Source: Methanobacterium sp.
GTDB lineage: Archaea > Methanobacteriota > Methanobacteria > Methanobacteriales > Methanobacteriaceae
Reading direction: 5' to 3'
DNA length: 13,226 nucleotides
Assembly: GCA_003151535.1 (NCBI GenBank)
Contig: PLXT01000130.1
Coordinates: 1-13,226 of the forward strand
This document shows positions 12,948-13,226 of the stretch, one piece after another (the first letter of the stretch is position 1; each line of letters begins with the position of its first letter). Made by a program: the position numbers and the translations under genes. The notes below the pieces were generated by a model. It made no database searches, was not told where the DNA came from, and was given only the letters and a program-made list of their open reading frames with translations.

Positions 12948-13226
12948 TTAATAAATATTATATAAAAATTCTTTTAAATCTGATTCTTCAATTTTATCAG
13001 TTAAATATTTTTTGGATTGTTTAACAAAAAATTCAAATTCATCCTTTTCACCACCAAAATATTTTTCATGTAAATCTAATAATTTAGGTTGACCTTCTTT
13101 TTCATCTAATTTATTAAATTTTGCTAAAATATAATTATCTAATATAATTGGATTGTATTTTTCTTCATTCCAAGTTGCTGTAGACAAATCTAAAGTTCCT
13201 GATAATGGAAATCTTTTTAGTGTAGC
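12948..13226 (-). CDS. 3' part of a phage gene that begins beyond the right edge (partial)
   Basis: The frame is open from position 13226 to TAA at 12948-12950, 92 codons. Visible residues begin ATLKRFPLSGTLDLSTAT, before a TTG codon at 13187 that could be mistaken for a start. Because the frame is open to the edge and no strong ribosome site precedes that TTG, a longer gene cut by the window is more likely than a 79-aa protein. The visible part is acidic and helical (LLDLHEKYFGG, FEFFVKQSKKYLTDKIEESDLKEFL). No family is recognised. Confidence 0.65.
   Translation of the reverse strand, partial: ATLKRFPLSGTLDLSTATWNEEKYNPIILDNYILAKFNKLDEKEGQPKLLDLHEKYFGGEKDEFEFFVKQSKKYLTDKIEESDLKEFLYNIY

Noticed and set aside
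1..13226. Search for CRISPR arrays, tRNA genes, integrase or attachment sites
   Set aside because: No regularly spaced direct repeats were seen by eye, the gaps between genes are too short for tRNAs, and no recombinase motifs appear in any product.

Overview
The window is a contiguous, densely packed late-gene region of a double-stranded DNA bacteriophage or prophage. Every credible gene is on the minus strand, so transcription runs from position 13226 down to 1. Neighbouring genes abut or overlap (ATGA, TAATG, TAG-GTG and TAA-ATG junctions), and no gene-free stretch exceeds about 85 bases. The DNA is AT-rich, and the standard code fits: TAA, TGA and TAG all end genes. Host assignment is weak. 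Two exported proteins have short signal peptides ending in ...FAQ and ...YSQ, a style common in Bacteroidota. Several other starts carry clear Shine-Dalgarno sites (AAGGAG, AGGAG, GGAGG, GAAGAGG), which is less typical of that phylum. A Bacteroidota or related (FCB-group) host is a guess.

Read in the direction of transcription, positions 13226-12231 hold three small genes of unknown function, the first cut by the window edge. Positions 12234-9477 hold two genes with signal peptides: a small beta-rich protein, and a 798-residue fibre-like protein with an SGNH-type esterase core (GASN, GECIND and DGNH blocks) and a C-terminal lectin-like domain. Positions 9454-8703 look like a damaged or recombining locus. 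It holds a 62-aa gene, a gene that starts at a good ribosome site but is out of frame by one base, and an orphan fragment of the same lectin-like domain found at the end of the 798-aa protein, in DNA richer in GC.

Positions 8620-6431 look like a lysis module: a single-span coiled-coil protein (i-spanin-like), an L,D-transpeptidase-fold protein with an H...SEGC active site, a multi-span holin-like membrane protein, and a small papain/C39-like cysteine-peptidase-fold protein. Positions 6377-2676 hold two long hydrophilic proteins with SH3-like patches (one with an internal 31-32 residue repeat) and four or five small unrecognised genes, including a 59-aa gene linked by ATGA overlap. Positions 2673-1507 hold an apparently intact TnpB RNA-guided nuclease inserted flush between phage genes, with no transposase and no obvious element ends. 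Positions 1467-868 encode a DUF2190-like capsid cement protein, which suggests that head genes continue beyond the left edge. Positions 865-80 encode an envelope protein with an N-terminal membrane anchor, a coiled coil and a C-terminal beta segment ending in Phe; a perfect 11-bp hairpin lies in its anchor coding sequence.

The most interesting points are the TnpB inside a virion operon, the exported SGNH fibre with a duplicated and truncated lectin domain nearby, the one-base frame break just after a strong ribosome site, and the papain-fold protein beside the lysis genes.
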